NCBI GenBank assembly: GCA_047921455.1
Contig: JBLRWC010000002.1
Span: forward strand, 1 to 64,000
Direction of reading: 5' to 3'
From: XN24 sp047921455
GTDB lineage: Bacteria; Pseudomonadota; Gammaproteobacteria; Steroidobacterales; XN24
DNA: 64,000 nucleotides
Under the pieces are notes generated by a model that saw nothing but the letters and a program-made list of their open reading frames with translations, ran no database searches and was not told where the DNA came from. This document shows, piece by piece, positions 9,469-17,237 of the stretch. The position numbers and the translations under genes are program-made. Each line of letters opens with the position of its first letter. Positions within the stretch are counted from its first letter, which is position 1.

Positions 9469-9745
9469 TTACAACTGCCAGAGTCGCAGTGTTCGGCCCG
9501 GCATCTCCGTCGCGAGATCAAGCGCCAAGCGGCGCACTTCGGTGGCAAGAGCTTCGTCCCGTGTGTCCCAGTCGATCTGGAGCCCTGAATGCCCAACGGC
9601 CTGCGTCATCCTGGCGACCTGCTCGTCCAGCCACGCCTTGTCATTGCGGTATAGCCACGCATAAGCCGCCGGCTCGATCATCCTCGCCGCCTTAACGCCA
9701 GAGATCGGATTTGATGCGGTGGCCCGTAGCCATCGTCGCTGCGAG
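9469..9745 (-). pseudogene. C-terminal remnant of a Tn7-like target-selection protein TnsD
   Basis: On the minus strand an open frame of about 90 codons matches the end of TnsD-type proteins, which direct Tn7-like transposons to a chromosomal attachment site. Recognisable parts are QRRWLRATASNP, AAYAWLYRNDKAWL and QIDWDTRDEALATEVRRLA, in the family's order, with a natural stop at the left end. Everything upstream is missing, and the frame runs into an IS91 tail sequence. No tnsA, tnsB or tnsC and no transposon ends are visible. The family call rests on recalled motif similarity. Confidence 0.6.
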
Positions 9746-9781
9746 TATAAGCCGAATAAAGCACCTTTTCGCTGGCTGGTG
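9743..9781 (-). repeat. IS91 tail repeat, copy A (shared with 24419-24457)
   Basis: This stretch is 39 bp long with one mismatch to 24419-24457; positions 9751-9781 are an exact 31-bp match. Read on the minus strand it gives TSQRKGALFG, the kind of ending seen in IS91-family transposases. The stop codon present in the other copy (TGA) is TTA here, so the frame reads into the TnsD remnant. Confidence 0.65.
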
Positions 9782-10039
9782 TCAGCTTCTCACCGACGCC
9801 GATACCTGCGTGCAGCGTTCGCTGCCGCGCACTGATCGTCGCTGAGTGGTGTCAGGGCACCCAAAGTCGCCGCTGCGACAGGCTTGTCGGCGCATTTTTC
9901 ACGCGCACCCCTGCCGCCCGGCCAGCCGGCATCGTGGCCGCACCATCGTCGGCGCAGCCCCGGAGAGTCGTCGCGGCGTAATCCCGGTGAATCGAGTGAA
10001 TCGAACAAGCTGCGCTGCGGCGGCGCCCGGCATGGCGGG

Positions 10040-10335
10040 GGTCATCCGGGTGATTCCATGGTTTTCTTGTCCAGGTGGTCGAGGATCTTCTCGATCCGTC
10101 CTCCCGGTGGGCTGACTGACTCTGCCACGCCTCGCCGGGGTGACCCGTGCGCGGTAGCTGCTGTTGGGCGCAAACACCCCGTGGAAGCGAGTGAGGTGGA
10201 CCCGCGGCTTCGGCACCAGGGCCGCCAGCCGGGCGATGAAGTCCAGCGGCTCGAAGATGACGTGCGTCGTGCCGTCCCGATAGGGCGTCTTGAGCTGGTA
10301 ACGGACGTTGCCGTTCGGCGTGAGCGACAGGCGCT
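10040..10335 (-). pseudogene. IS91-family (Y2) transposase, internally deleted C-terminal remnant
   Basis: The minus strand encodes RLSLTPNGNVRYQLKTPYRD, then FEPLDFIARLAALVPKPRVH and RFHGVFAPNSSYRARVTPAR. This is the conserved C-terminal half of IS91-type rolling-circle transposases. The zinc-binding and HUH/Y2 catalytic parts are absent. After RVTPARRG the sequence jumps, with a frame change, to IEKILDHLDKKTMESPG and a stop, which is the usual distal end of the family. At least one internal deletion and a frameshift are therefore present. The right edge abuts the his-gene mosaic directly. Confidence 0.75.
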
Positions 10336-10341
10336 TGCCTA

Positions 10342-10764
10342 GCGGCTGACGTGGCGCGGATCATCGCCGAGGCGCGCCGCGACGGCGACGCCGCCCTGTA
10401 TTGCTTCGCCCAGCGCTTCGATGGTGTCAGCCTTGCCAGCCTGCGCGTGTCTCAGCACGAGTTCGACGCTGCCGAGGCGGCCCTCAGCGAGACGCAGCGC
10501 CACGCCCTGCCCATCGCCATCGACAATGTGCGCGTCTTTCATGCCGCGCAGCTGGCCAAGCACGGCGGCTTCGCCATGCGCCTGGAATTCGCCGGCGACC
10601 TGCACGTGGACGAGCACCACACGGTCGAGGATGTCGCATTGGCCCTGGGCGAGACGCGCACTGAGGTGGCGGTGGACCTGGTGTTCCATCTCCTGGTTTT
10701 GCTGCGCATCCGGGGACTGTCCCTCGAGGACCTGTTGGCGAAGCTGGCAGCGCGACGGCGCTGA
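10342..10764 (+). pseudogene. In-frame mosaic of hisD, hisB and hisE fragments
   Basis: One open frame of about 140 codons contains three unrelated histidine-biosynthesis segments. Positions of about 10342-10549 match the N-terminal part of histidinol dehydrogenase HisD (IIAEARRDGDAAL, QRFDGVSL, NVRVFHAAQ). About 10549-10653 matches imidazoleglycerol-phosphate dehydratase HisB (LAKHGGF, GDLHVDEHHTVEDVALALG). About 10657-10755 matches the end of phosphoribosyl-ATP pyrophosphatase HisE (EVAVDLVFHLLVLL, GLSLEDLLAKLAAR). The order D-B-E is the normal operon order. No segment is long enough to be active. I infer a his operon that collapsed by successive deletions, unless the joins are assembly errors. 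Confidence 0.75.
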
Positions 10765-10811
10765 CGCCGGACGATTACTGCGCCACTGCCAGACCGACTG
10801 GACCGCCCAAT

Positions 10812-10850
10812 AAAAACGGCCGGGAGAGTGATCTCCCGGCCGCAACTTTT
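10812..10850. terminator. Bidirectional rho-independent terminator
   Basis: A perfect 11-bp stem (CGGCCGGGAGA at 10817-10827 with its complement at 10832-10842) closes a GTGA loop. AAAAA precedes it, which is a T-run on the minus strand, and TTTTT follows it. It can end transcription of the decaheme cytochrome gene from the right and of the his remnant from the left. Confidence 0.9.
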
Positions 10851-10904
10851 TCTTCTTTTCGGTCGGTGGGGTGAGCCCGCAGGCCCACCCCCATGATCCG
10901 ACTA

Positions 10905-13130
10905 TTACTTGACTGCGTCGATGATGGTCTGGCGACCCTCAGGGAATGCCTGCGGGACCCAGCTGTTCTGGTACGCATGCGCCTTGAGTAACGCTTCGAC
11001 CGAAGGATCATCGCTGCGATGGCAGGTCATGCAGGAGGAAGTCTGTGCCCCCTCGAGCACGTCGTTGACCTGGTCACCGAAGGGCGCATCGCCCGTCCCG
11101 ACGGTCGAGGCCATCGCCTCGAGCGCGCTCGGCAGGATGGCGAAGCCGTCCACGTGGCAGGCGGCGCAATCGTTCAGTGCGCGCGGATAGGTCGGGGAGT
11201 GGAACGAGTGGTTCTGCTCCACGGGGTTCCCCGCGCCGTCATCCGAACCGAACACCGGGAAGCGACCCGAACCCGGCCAGTTGGACAGCAGGGACTCGTC
11301 GCCGGCCCAGGCAAAGATGCCACGACCGCGGTAGATCACGATCGGCGCACCGGTTTCACCGGCCGAGTGCACGGCATGCACCATTTCCTTCATGCCGAAG
11401 TTCTGTCCCACCTTGCCGTCGTACGCTTCAGACGCGTCCACGCCATAGCTGTTGACGCGCACGTACTGCTCGTTGGCGGCCGTGTTGTGGCACAGGTAGC
11501 ACATGTCGACGTTGTCGACGCGGTTGCCGCCGTGCTGGTACATGGAACCGACATGGCACTTCAGGCAATCGCCGCTGTCGACGACGGCCCGACGCTCAGG
11601 CGCCACGGCGCCATCACCGATGACCCAGTCGAAGGTCGGCGTGAAGGCGCGGACCGCCATCAGCTCGCCACCACCGAGCACGCTCGGCACCCGCGGCTTG
11701 CCCTGGATGGCCACGCGGCCATACTTGGCATCGACGTCTTCGACCGCCACCACGGTGGTCGCCACGTTGCCGGAGCAGGTGGTGTTGTCCGCATTGACGC
11801 CGGGGGCGCTGCCGGGCTGGCCGGCAGTATTCGGGTTGGTCCCGAGGATGTAGTCGCCGCCCTGCGCGTAGTTGCGCAGGATGCTCAGGTTGCCATTGCC
11901 GTCGGCGAAGAACACCGGGGCGCCGGAGCCAGCAGTAGCGTTACACGGGTTGACGCCGGTGCCGTCATAGGTCGCCGTCCAGGAGATCTCGAGGGTTTCA
12001 CCATCGTCGACGACGCCGGTGATCTGCCAGTCGATCTTCGCACCCTCGACCACGGAGGTGTCGACGCCAGCAAAGATGATGCCGCCGCGCTCGGTGGTCA
12101 GGCCGTTGTGGTAATCGGCCACCGTGGCGCGCGCGAGCGAGCCGTTATGGCACTCACCGCAGTCGGCCGTTTCAGGGTTCGGAATATTCAGGTGGAATGC
12201 CAGGTCCGTGAAGTCGAAGCCGTCCATGCCGCCGTGGCATGTGAAGCAGCCTTCACCCGTGACCGGCATGGTGTTGGCTGCAGCCAGCTGGGGCTCTTCC
12301 CGGTGGCAAACGCTGCAGTTGGTCATGTAGGTCGGATAGGTGGTGTTGTATTCTTTATCGCCCCAGGCATAGAAGCCTTCCGGGAAGTTGCCCGCATTGT
12401 GGATGCCATGGATCGTGCCAACGTAGCTGTCCTCGAAGACGAGGAACGGCAGGCCGCCTTCATTCTTGTGGCAAACCGCGCATTCGGACGACTCCATCCC
12501 CGGGTAACCGAAGGAGGTATGGACCGTCAGTCCTTTCGGGCCATGGCAGTCGCCGCAGGATGCATCACTGGCGATGTCCGGGAGCGCAGGAGCGGGGAAA
12601 TCGCCCGAAACCACTGCTCTCGTCATGCCGTTGGTCACCCGCAGGAAGAAGCGGGCGGCCTCACCCGCAGCGGCCACGCCACCGGGGATCGTGACGGTGT
12701 AGTCACCGTTGCCCAGGGATACCGGGTCTTCGGCGCCTGCAATCAGTGTACTGCCGCCGGTGTAGATGTAGTCGGAAATTGCCACCGTGAAATCATCGAC
12801 AGGCCTGCCGTCGATCAGCAGGTTGTAGCTGAAGACCAGGTCGCCGTCGACGTCCGCGAAGCCCACGTCGCTCACGGTCGCTATGCCGGTGACAGCATGC
12901 GAGGCGCCGGCGTCTGCAAAGGAACCCTCGCTATGACAAACCGTGCAAGTTTCAATCGGTAGTGTGGCTGCGGCGTCGCCCGGGGGGCCGGCAGGCCCTT
13001 CAGGCCCCGCAGGCCCCGCAGGCCCCTGCGCGCCGGGAGTGCCGTCACGACCGTCATCGCCTTCACAGCCGGCGAGACCTAAAAACGCAGCGAGCGCAAT
13101 CGTCGCTGCCATTGTCCATTTCGTGTTCAT
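10905..13130 (-). CDS. OmcA/MtrC-family decaheme c-type cytochrome lipoprotein
   Basis: A 741-aa exported multiheme cytochrome with ten CxxCH heme sites: CTVCH, CGDCH, CAVCH, CSVCH, CFTCH, CGECH, CLKCH, CYLCH, CAACH and CMTCH. ATG 13130 was chosen over an upstream frame because GGAGGGA lies just before it and because it gives a clean lipoprotein signal (residues 1-21, lipobox LAGC, Cys22). Residues 27-51 are a collagen-like Gly-X-Y run of eight triplets, a flexible stalk before heme 1. Sites 1-6 and 7-10 are separated by a heme-free stretch of about 200 residues, consistent with the beta-barrel domain of this family. Relatives reduce extracellular metals or other acceptors at the cell surface. 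No MtrA/MtrB partner lies nearby. A strong terminator follows. Confidence 0.9.
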   Translation of the reverse strand: MNTKWTMAATIALAAFLGLAGCEGDDGRDGTPGAQGPAGPAGPEGPAGPPGDAAATLPIETCTVCHSEGSFADAGASHAVTGIATVSDVGFADVDGDLVFSYNLLIDGRPVDDFTVAISDYIYTGGSTLIAGAEDPVSLGNGDYTVTIPGGVAAAGEAARFFLRVTNGMTRAVVSGDFPAPALPDIASDASCGDCHGPKGLTVHTSFGYPGMESSECAVCHKNEGGLPFLVFEDSYVGTIHGIHNAGNFPEGFYAWGDKEYNTTYPTYMTNCSVCHREEPQLAAANTMPVTGEGCFTCHGGMDGFDFTDLAFHLNIPNPETADCGECHNGSLARATVADYHNGLTTERGGIIFAGVDTSVVEGAKIDWQITGVVDDGETLEISWTATYDGTGVNPCNATAGSGAPVFFADGNGNLSILRNYAQGGDYILGTNPNTAGQPGSAPGVNADNTTCSGNVATTVVAVEDVDAKYGRVAIQGKPRVPSVLGGGELMAVRAFTPTFDWVIGDGAVAPERRAVVDSGDCLKCHVGSMYQHGGNRVDNVDMCYLCHNTAANEQYVRVNSYGVDASEAYDGKVGQNFGMKEMVHAVHSAGETGAPIVIYRGRGIFAWAGDESLLSNWPGSGRFPVFGSDDGAGNPVEQNHSFHSPTYPRALNDCAACHVDGFAILPSALEAMASTVGTGDAPFGDQVNDVLEGAQTSSCMTCHRSDDPSVEALLKAHAYQNSWVPQAFPEGRQTIIDAVK
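11168..11277 (+). repeat. 110-bp exact direct repeat, copy inside the cytochrome gene
   Basis: These bases lie in the coding sequence between heme sites 8 and 9 (minus-strand residues around SGRFPVFGSDDGAGNPVEQ) and recur without a mismatch at 13280-13389. Confidence 0.95.
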
Positions 13131-13475
13131 TGGTTCCCTCCAACGCGAATAACAAGCTTCCCCATACATGAGCGCATCCCGCATGGCTCCCGAGGGAGCC
13201 CCCAAGTCGGGGTGCTCACGGACGATGTTGGACCCGGTGAAACTCCTGTCCAATCAGGAGATTTACGCACTCTCAGCGGAATCGTTCAGTGCGCGCGGAT
13301 AGGTCGGGGAGTGGAACGAGTGGTTCTGCTCCACGGGGTTCCCCGCGCCGTCATCCGAACCGAACACCGGGAAGCGACCCGAACCCGGCGACAGCACATG
13401 GGAGATAACTCAACAAGTCGCCACAAACGACGAATAATGGAGTTATACAGCCCTTAATCGCCGCTTATGGCGAGT
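13131..13475. other. Intergenic region upstream of the cytochrome gene
   Basis: This 345-bp stretch has no supported gene. It holds the ribosome binding site of the cytochrome gene at its left edge and the second 110-bp repeat copy at 13280-13389. About 85 bp of less GC-rich DNA then lead up to the end of the MscS gene. The cytochrome promoter should lie here, but I cannot place it confidently. Confidence 0.5.
13280..13389 (+). repeat. 110-bp exact direct repeat, copy upstream of the cytochrome gene
   Basis: Identical to 11168-11277 and in the same orientation, starting AATCGTTCAG and ending GAACCCGGC. It carries an internal piece of the cytochrome coding sequence but has no start, and lies about 150 bp upstream of the cytochrome ATG. 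Confidence 0.95.
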
Positions 13476-14921
13476 TTATTTGCTGTCTGTAGGCGGCGAA
13501 GGACTCAAGAGATTCTCCCCTGCCGCAGGGGCCCACGAGTTGCGCGCCTGCTCCTTGATCTCCCCGGCTTCGCTTTGCAGGCCCGCTTCCGCCTTGGTTG
13601 CGATTGTCTCGCGCTCGGCGGTCGGCTTCGCGGCGGCCGGCTTGGCTGGCTTCGCATCGCCCTCGGCCTCGATCATTCGCACCGGCACCCCGTGAGGGAA
13701 GGTCACTTCGCGCGCCTCGTCCGGCAGCGAGATTCCCGCATCCTGGAAGGCCCGCTTGGTGAGCCGGATGACCGACGATTTCACTTTCGCCCAACTGTGC
13801 AGACCGCCATCGAGCCAGAAATAGACACGCAGGTTCACCGTGGACGATCCAAGGTTCTCCACGAGCACCAGGGGTTCGGGCTCGGCCAGGACGGCCGGAT
13901 GATCTGCGAGCACCTTCAGGACGAGGTCCTGGGCGGACGAGATGGAATCTTCGTAGCCGATCCCCACGATGAAATCCTCGCGGCGATTGGGGTTGCTCGT
14001 GAAGTTGCGGATCGTGCTCTTGAAGACGGTGGAATTGGGCACCTGCACCTGGTTGCCGTCGAGCGTCATCAGGACCGTGGTGCGAGAGGTCAGCTGCTGA
14101 ACGTAACCCGTGACGTTTGCCACCTCCACGAGGTCGCCCTCACGAAACGGTTGCTGCAGGCTCAGGAACATGCTGGCGAGAAAATTCTCGGTGATGTCGC
14201 GGAATGCGATGCCCAGCGCCAGGCCAATGAGGCCCGTGCCGCCAACCACCGTGAACGCGAGCTGCGTGAGGCCGGCGATACGGAGCACCAGGTAAAGGCC
14301 GACAAGCATCACGAGTATTCCGCCAGCCCGGGCCATGACCTGGCGCAAGAGCGGGCTGAGAGATCGGGCCTGAAGCCGGCGACGCAGCACGTACACCGTC
14401 AACCTGGCCAGGGTCCACGAAATGACGATGACGACCATCGCCACCACGATCAGTGGCAGCATTCGAACGAAGCCGCGTGCCAGATCGTCCAGCACCTTGA
14501 GGGCCGGATCGAAATCCCAGACCGTGGTGGGGGCCACCTCGATCTGGTTGACGACGGCCACGACGCCCTCGGTATTTCTGGCGAGGTCTCCGGCCCATTT
14601 CTTCGAATCGATGCTCTCTGTCGTTCCCTGCAGGAAAACGATGCCGTCCTGGACACTGACCTCGGGCTCGCCGAACCAGGTAGTGGTTTCCAGGATATCC
14701 GTAAGCCGTTGCCTGATCTGGTCATCCCTGGCAACGGGTTGGATCTCGACTTTGCCTGGCGACTCCGGTTTGCCTTCAAGCGGTTTTGCCGGCACCGGCT
14801 TATCTTCGCCGGGGGCCAGCTGTTGGGCACCAACGGGGGTGAAAGTGAAGACGGCGCAGCACAGGATTGCGGCGCAGACGAGTCGGGCCGATCGAGACCA
14901 GGAAAGAGGTGTGTCATCCAT
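13476..14921 (-). CDS. MscS-family mechanosensitive channel with N-terminal BON domain
   Basis: A 481-aa inner-membrane channel expected to release solutes on osmotic downshift. ATG 14921 begins a signal peptide ending near PVGAQQ. A periplasmic BON domain at about residues 50-125 (IRQRLTDILETTTW, VEVAPTTVWDF) precedes three membrane helices. The pore-lining helix and MscS beta domain follow with the characteristic GGTGLIGLALGIAFRDITEN and REGDLVEV. The C-terminus is a charged Ala/Lys/Glu-rich tail. It is transcribed toward the cytochrome gene, but 345 bp separate them. Fusions of BON to MscS are known in Proteobacteria, though the function of the BON part is unclear. Confidence 0.9.
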   Translation of the reverse strand: MDDTPLSWSRSARLVCAAILCCAVFTFTPVGAQQLAPGEDKPVPAKPLEGKPESPGKVEIQPVARDDQIRQRLTDILETTTWFGEPEVSVQDGIVFLQGTTESIDSKKWAGDLARNTEGVVAVVNQIEVAPTTVWDFDPALKVLDDLARGFVRMLPLIVVAMVVIVISWTLARLTVYVLRRRLQARSLSPLLRQVMARAGGILVMLVGLYLVLRIAGLTQLAFTVVGGTGLIGLALGIAFRDITENFLASMFLSLQQPFREGDLVEVANVTGYVQQLTSRTTVLMTLDGNQVQVPNSTVFKSTIRNFTSNPNRREDFIVGIGYEDSISSAQDLVLKVLADHPAVLAEPEPLVLVENLGSSTVNLRVYFWLDGGLHSWAKVKSSVIRLTKRAFQDAGISLPDEAREVTFPHGVPVRMIEAEGDAKPAKPAAAKPTAERETIATKAEAGLQSEAGEIKEQARNSWAPAAGENLLSPSPPTDSK

Positions 14922-15092
14922 TAGCGCTTGTCCATCCGCCCGGTGCCTTGATGCCCCGACTGTGTTGATACCACATCTGCTGTGCCCGTACCGGAACTTA
15001 CTCGCCCCTGCACCGCCCGGGCAAAGCGCAGCGCCGCGCGCATTTGATTGATGCAAGTCAGCTGCGCGTTGCGGGATTCCGCGGGGTGGCGG

Positions 15093-15125
15093 CTTAAGCC
15101 GGCTTTAAGGGAGCGCGGCTAGCCT
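15093..15125 (+). promoter_or_regulatory. PmrA/QseB-type box and promoter of the lipid-chemistry operon
   Basis: CTTAAG (15093-15098), a 5-bp spacer and TTTAAG (15104-15109) form a direct repeat with 11-bp period, as recognised by OmpR-family regulators of the PmrA/QseB group. Ten base pairs later TAGCCT (15120-15125) fits a weak -10 element. The same arrangement, with the same 10-bp distance, occurs at 21530-21562. The expected transcript start, about 15132, leaves room for the GAGG ribosome site at 15146 and TTG 15158. Confidence 0.7.
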
Positions 15126-15157
15126 TGGCGCCAGTTCATCAAACCGAGGTCATCCTC

Positions 15158-15757
15158 TTGGGCGCCATCCAGCGAGTTATTCGCACCCGTCACCCGGGGC
15201 TTGCCGTCACCCACGCGGCCATGGGCTCGCCCAGGCGCGCCGAGGGCGAGGCCTTCATCGCCGGGATTTTCCGCCGGCGCTACGCCGCGGAGCTGCACGC
15301 CTTCGCACCCAACCTGGTGCTGCTGGAGGCCGGCGAGCGCATCTGCGCCGCGGCCGGCTGGCGCTGCGCCGGGGCGGCCCCGCTGTTCCTCGAGACCTAT
15401 CTCGACCGTCCCGTCGAGGCGGCCATCGGTCACGTCGCCGGGCACCCCGTGCCGCGCGAACGCATCGTCGAGGTGGGCAACCTGGCCTCGGACCAGCCGG
15501 GCGGCAGCATCGACGTCATCCTCGCCATGGCCAGGCACCTCGACGGCCTCGGCTACGAGTGGGTGGTGTTCACCGCGACCCGCGAGCTGATCGGCATCTT
15601 CCGCCGCCTGGGGCTCCCCCCGCTGGCGCTCGCCTCGGCGGACCCGGACCGCCTCGGCGCCGGGGCCGACGACTGGGGCAGCTATTACGCCAGCGAGCCA
15701 GTGGTGGTCGCCGGGCGGATCCGGCTCGCGCTGGAGCGGGCGCAACGCTGTGGCTGA
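15158..15757 (+). CDS. Thermostable hemolysin family protein (GNAT-like fold expected)
   Basis: About 199 aa of the thermostable hemolysin (delta-VPH) family. Despite the name, these proteins resemble N-acyltransferases in fold. Recognisable family features are EAFIAGIFRRRYAAEL near the N-terminus, FAPNLVLLEA, PLFLETYLDRP, RIVEVGNLAS and the FRRLGLPP region near the end. There is no signal peptide. The start is uncertain. TTG 15158 has GAGG 8 nt upstream and lies downstream of the predicted promoter, whereas TTG 15125 overlaps the -10. ATG 15221 is another option. It is the first gene of a tight operon and overlaps the next gene by 8 nt. I infer an acyl-transfer role from the neighbouring acyl-activating enzyme. 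Confidence 0.8.
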   Translation: MGAIQRVIRTRHPGLAVTHAAMGSPRRAEGEAFIAGIFRRRYAAELHAFAPNLVLLEAGERICAAAGWRCAGAAPLFLETYLDRPVEAAIGHVAGHPVPRERIVEVGNLASDQPGGSIDVILAMARHLDGLGYEWVVFTATRELIGIFRRLGLPPLALASADPDRLGAGADDWGSYYASEPVVVAGRIRLALERAQRCG

Positions 15758-17237
15758 ATTCAGCTGGCACGCCGAGCTGGCGGCCCGCGATCCCCGTGAA
15801 CCCCTGCTGGTGGAGCCCGGCCGCACCTGGCTTGCGGGCGAGCTGCTCTACCAGCTGGTGGCCCTGCAGGACCGCCTGGCCGGGGCGCGCGTCGCCGCCG
15901 TGCTGGCGGACAATAGCGCGGCCTGGGTCATCGCCGACCTGGCCTGCCAGGACGCGGGCGTGGTGCACCTGCCCCTGCCGGACTTCTTCAACGCGGCCCA
16001 GCTGCGCCACGCCCTTGAGCAGGCCGGCGCCGATGCCGTCCTGACGGACCGGCCGGAGCGCATCGACGCGCTGGACCTCGGCTTCGGCCGCGCCGGGCGC
16101 TGGCAGGGCCTGGCGTGGATGCGCCGGCCGGTCAAGCAAGCGGTCCTGCCGCCGGGCACCGCCAAGATCTCCTTCACCTCGGGCAGCACGGGGGCGCCGA
16201 AGGGTGTGTGCCTGGGGGCCGCGGGCCTGCTCGACACGGCCCGGGCCGCGCGCGACCGGCTCGCCGACCTGCCGCTGGCGCGCCACCTGGCGGTCCTGCC
16301 CCTCGCGCTGCTGCTGGAGAACGTCGCGGGGGTTTATGCGCCGCTGCTGCGCGGCATGCCCGTGCACCTGCCGCCGCTGGCCTCGGTCGGCTGGCGGGGC
16401 ATGGCGGGCTTCGACCCGGCCGGCCTCGACGCGGCGGTGCGCGCGGCGGGGGCGGGCAGCCTGATCCTGGTGCCCGAGCTGCTCAAGGCGTGGACGCTGT
16501 TCCTCGCGCATACGGGCCGGCGGCCCCCCGAGGCGCTCGGTTTCGTCGCCGTCGGCGGGGCGCGCGTCGCGCCCGAGCTGTTGCGCGACGCCCGCGCGGC
16601 GGGTATTCCCGCCTACCAGGGCTACGGCCTGACCGAGGGCGGCTCGGTGCTCGCCCTCAATCGCCCGGGCGACGACGGCGACGGCGTGGGCCGGCCGCTC
16701 GGCCACGCCGAGCTGTCGCTGCAGGACGGCGAGCTCTTCATCCGGACCCGCGCCTTCCTCGGTTACGCGGGCTCCGCGACCGCCGCCACGGGCGACTTCC
16801 CGACCGGCGATCTCGCCTCGCTCGACGCGCGCGGTCACCTGCACCTCGCGGGCCGGCGCAAGAACCTCCTGATCACGTCCTACGGCCGCAACGTCTCGCC
16901 GGAGTGGATCGAGGCCGCGCTGCTCGCCGAGCCCTGCATCCTCCAGGCCGTCGTCGCCGGCGACGGCGAGTCCGCGCTCAGCGCCATCGTGGTGCCGATG
17001 CCCGGCGCCGATCCGGCCGCGAGTGCCGCCGCGGTCGCCGAGGCCATCGGGCGCGTCAACGCCACGCTGCCGGACTACGCGCAGCTCGCCCGCTGGGTGG
17101 CCAGCGACCCGTTCACCGCGGACAACGGCCTGGCGACCGGCAACGGCCGTCCCCGGCGCCCGCAGATCCTGCAACACCACGCCGCCGCGCTTGCGGCGCT
17201 CTACCGTCCCGAGGTTTCCCACGATGTCGTTCTATGA
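15750..17237 (+). CDS. AMP-binding acyl-CoA synthetase/ligase family protein
   Basis: A 495-aa ANL-superfamily enzyme that should activate a carboxylic acid as acyl-adenylate. Motifs in order: the phosphate loop FTSGSTGAPKGV near residue 146, YQGYGLTEGG near 290, PTGDLASLDARG near 350 and the hinge RRKNLLITSYGRNVSP near 370. The C-terminal position that is usually a catalytic lysine in NGK reads NGRPRR here. The enzyme may therefore be impaired in one half-reaction or represent a divergent subgroup. GTG 15750 overlaps the previous stop by 8 nt, and the next gene starts inside its 3' end (14-nt overlap), so expression is coupled. Substrate unknown; a fatty acid is likely from context. Confidence 0.85.
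   Translation: MAEFSWHAELAARDPREPLLVEPGRTWLAGELLYQLVALQDRLAGARVAAVLADNSAAWVIADLACQDAGVVHLPLPDFFNAAQLRHALEQAGADAVLTDRPERIDALDLGFGRAGRWQGLAWMRRPVKQAVLPPGTAKISFTSGSTGAPKGVCLGAAGLLDTARAARDRLADLPLARHLAVLPLALLLENVAGVYAPLLRGMPVHLPPLASVGWRGMAGFDPAGLDAAVRAAGAGSLILVPELLKAWTLFLAHTGRRPPEALGFVAVGGARVAPELLRDARAAGIPAYQGYGLTEGGSVLALNRPGDDGDGVGRPLGHAELSLQDGELFIRTRAFLGYAGSATAATGDFPTGDLASLDARGHLHLAGRRKNLLITSYGRNVSPEWIEAALLAEPCILQAVVAGDGESALSAIVVPMPGADPAASAAAVAEAIGRVNATLPDYAQLARWVASDPFTADNGLATGNGRPRRPQILQHHAAALAALYRPEVSHDVVL

Noticed and set aside
11019..12962. 647-codon open frame on the plus strand across the cytochrome gene
   Set aside because: It is an antisense shadow of the ten-heme gene in GC-rich DNA: no ribosome site, no homology, and the minus strand has ten CxxCH motifs and a lipoprotein signal.
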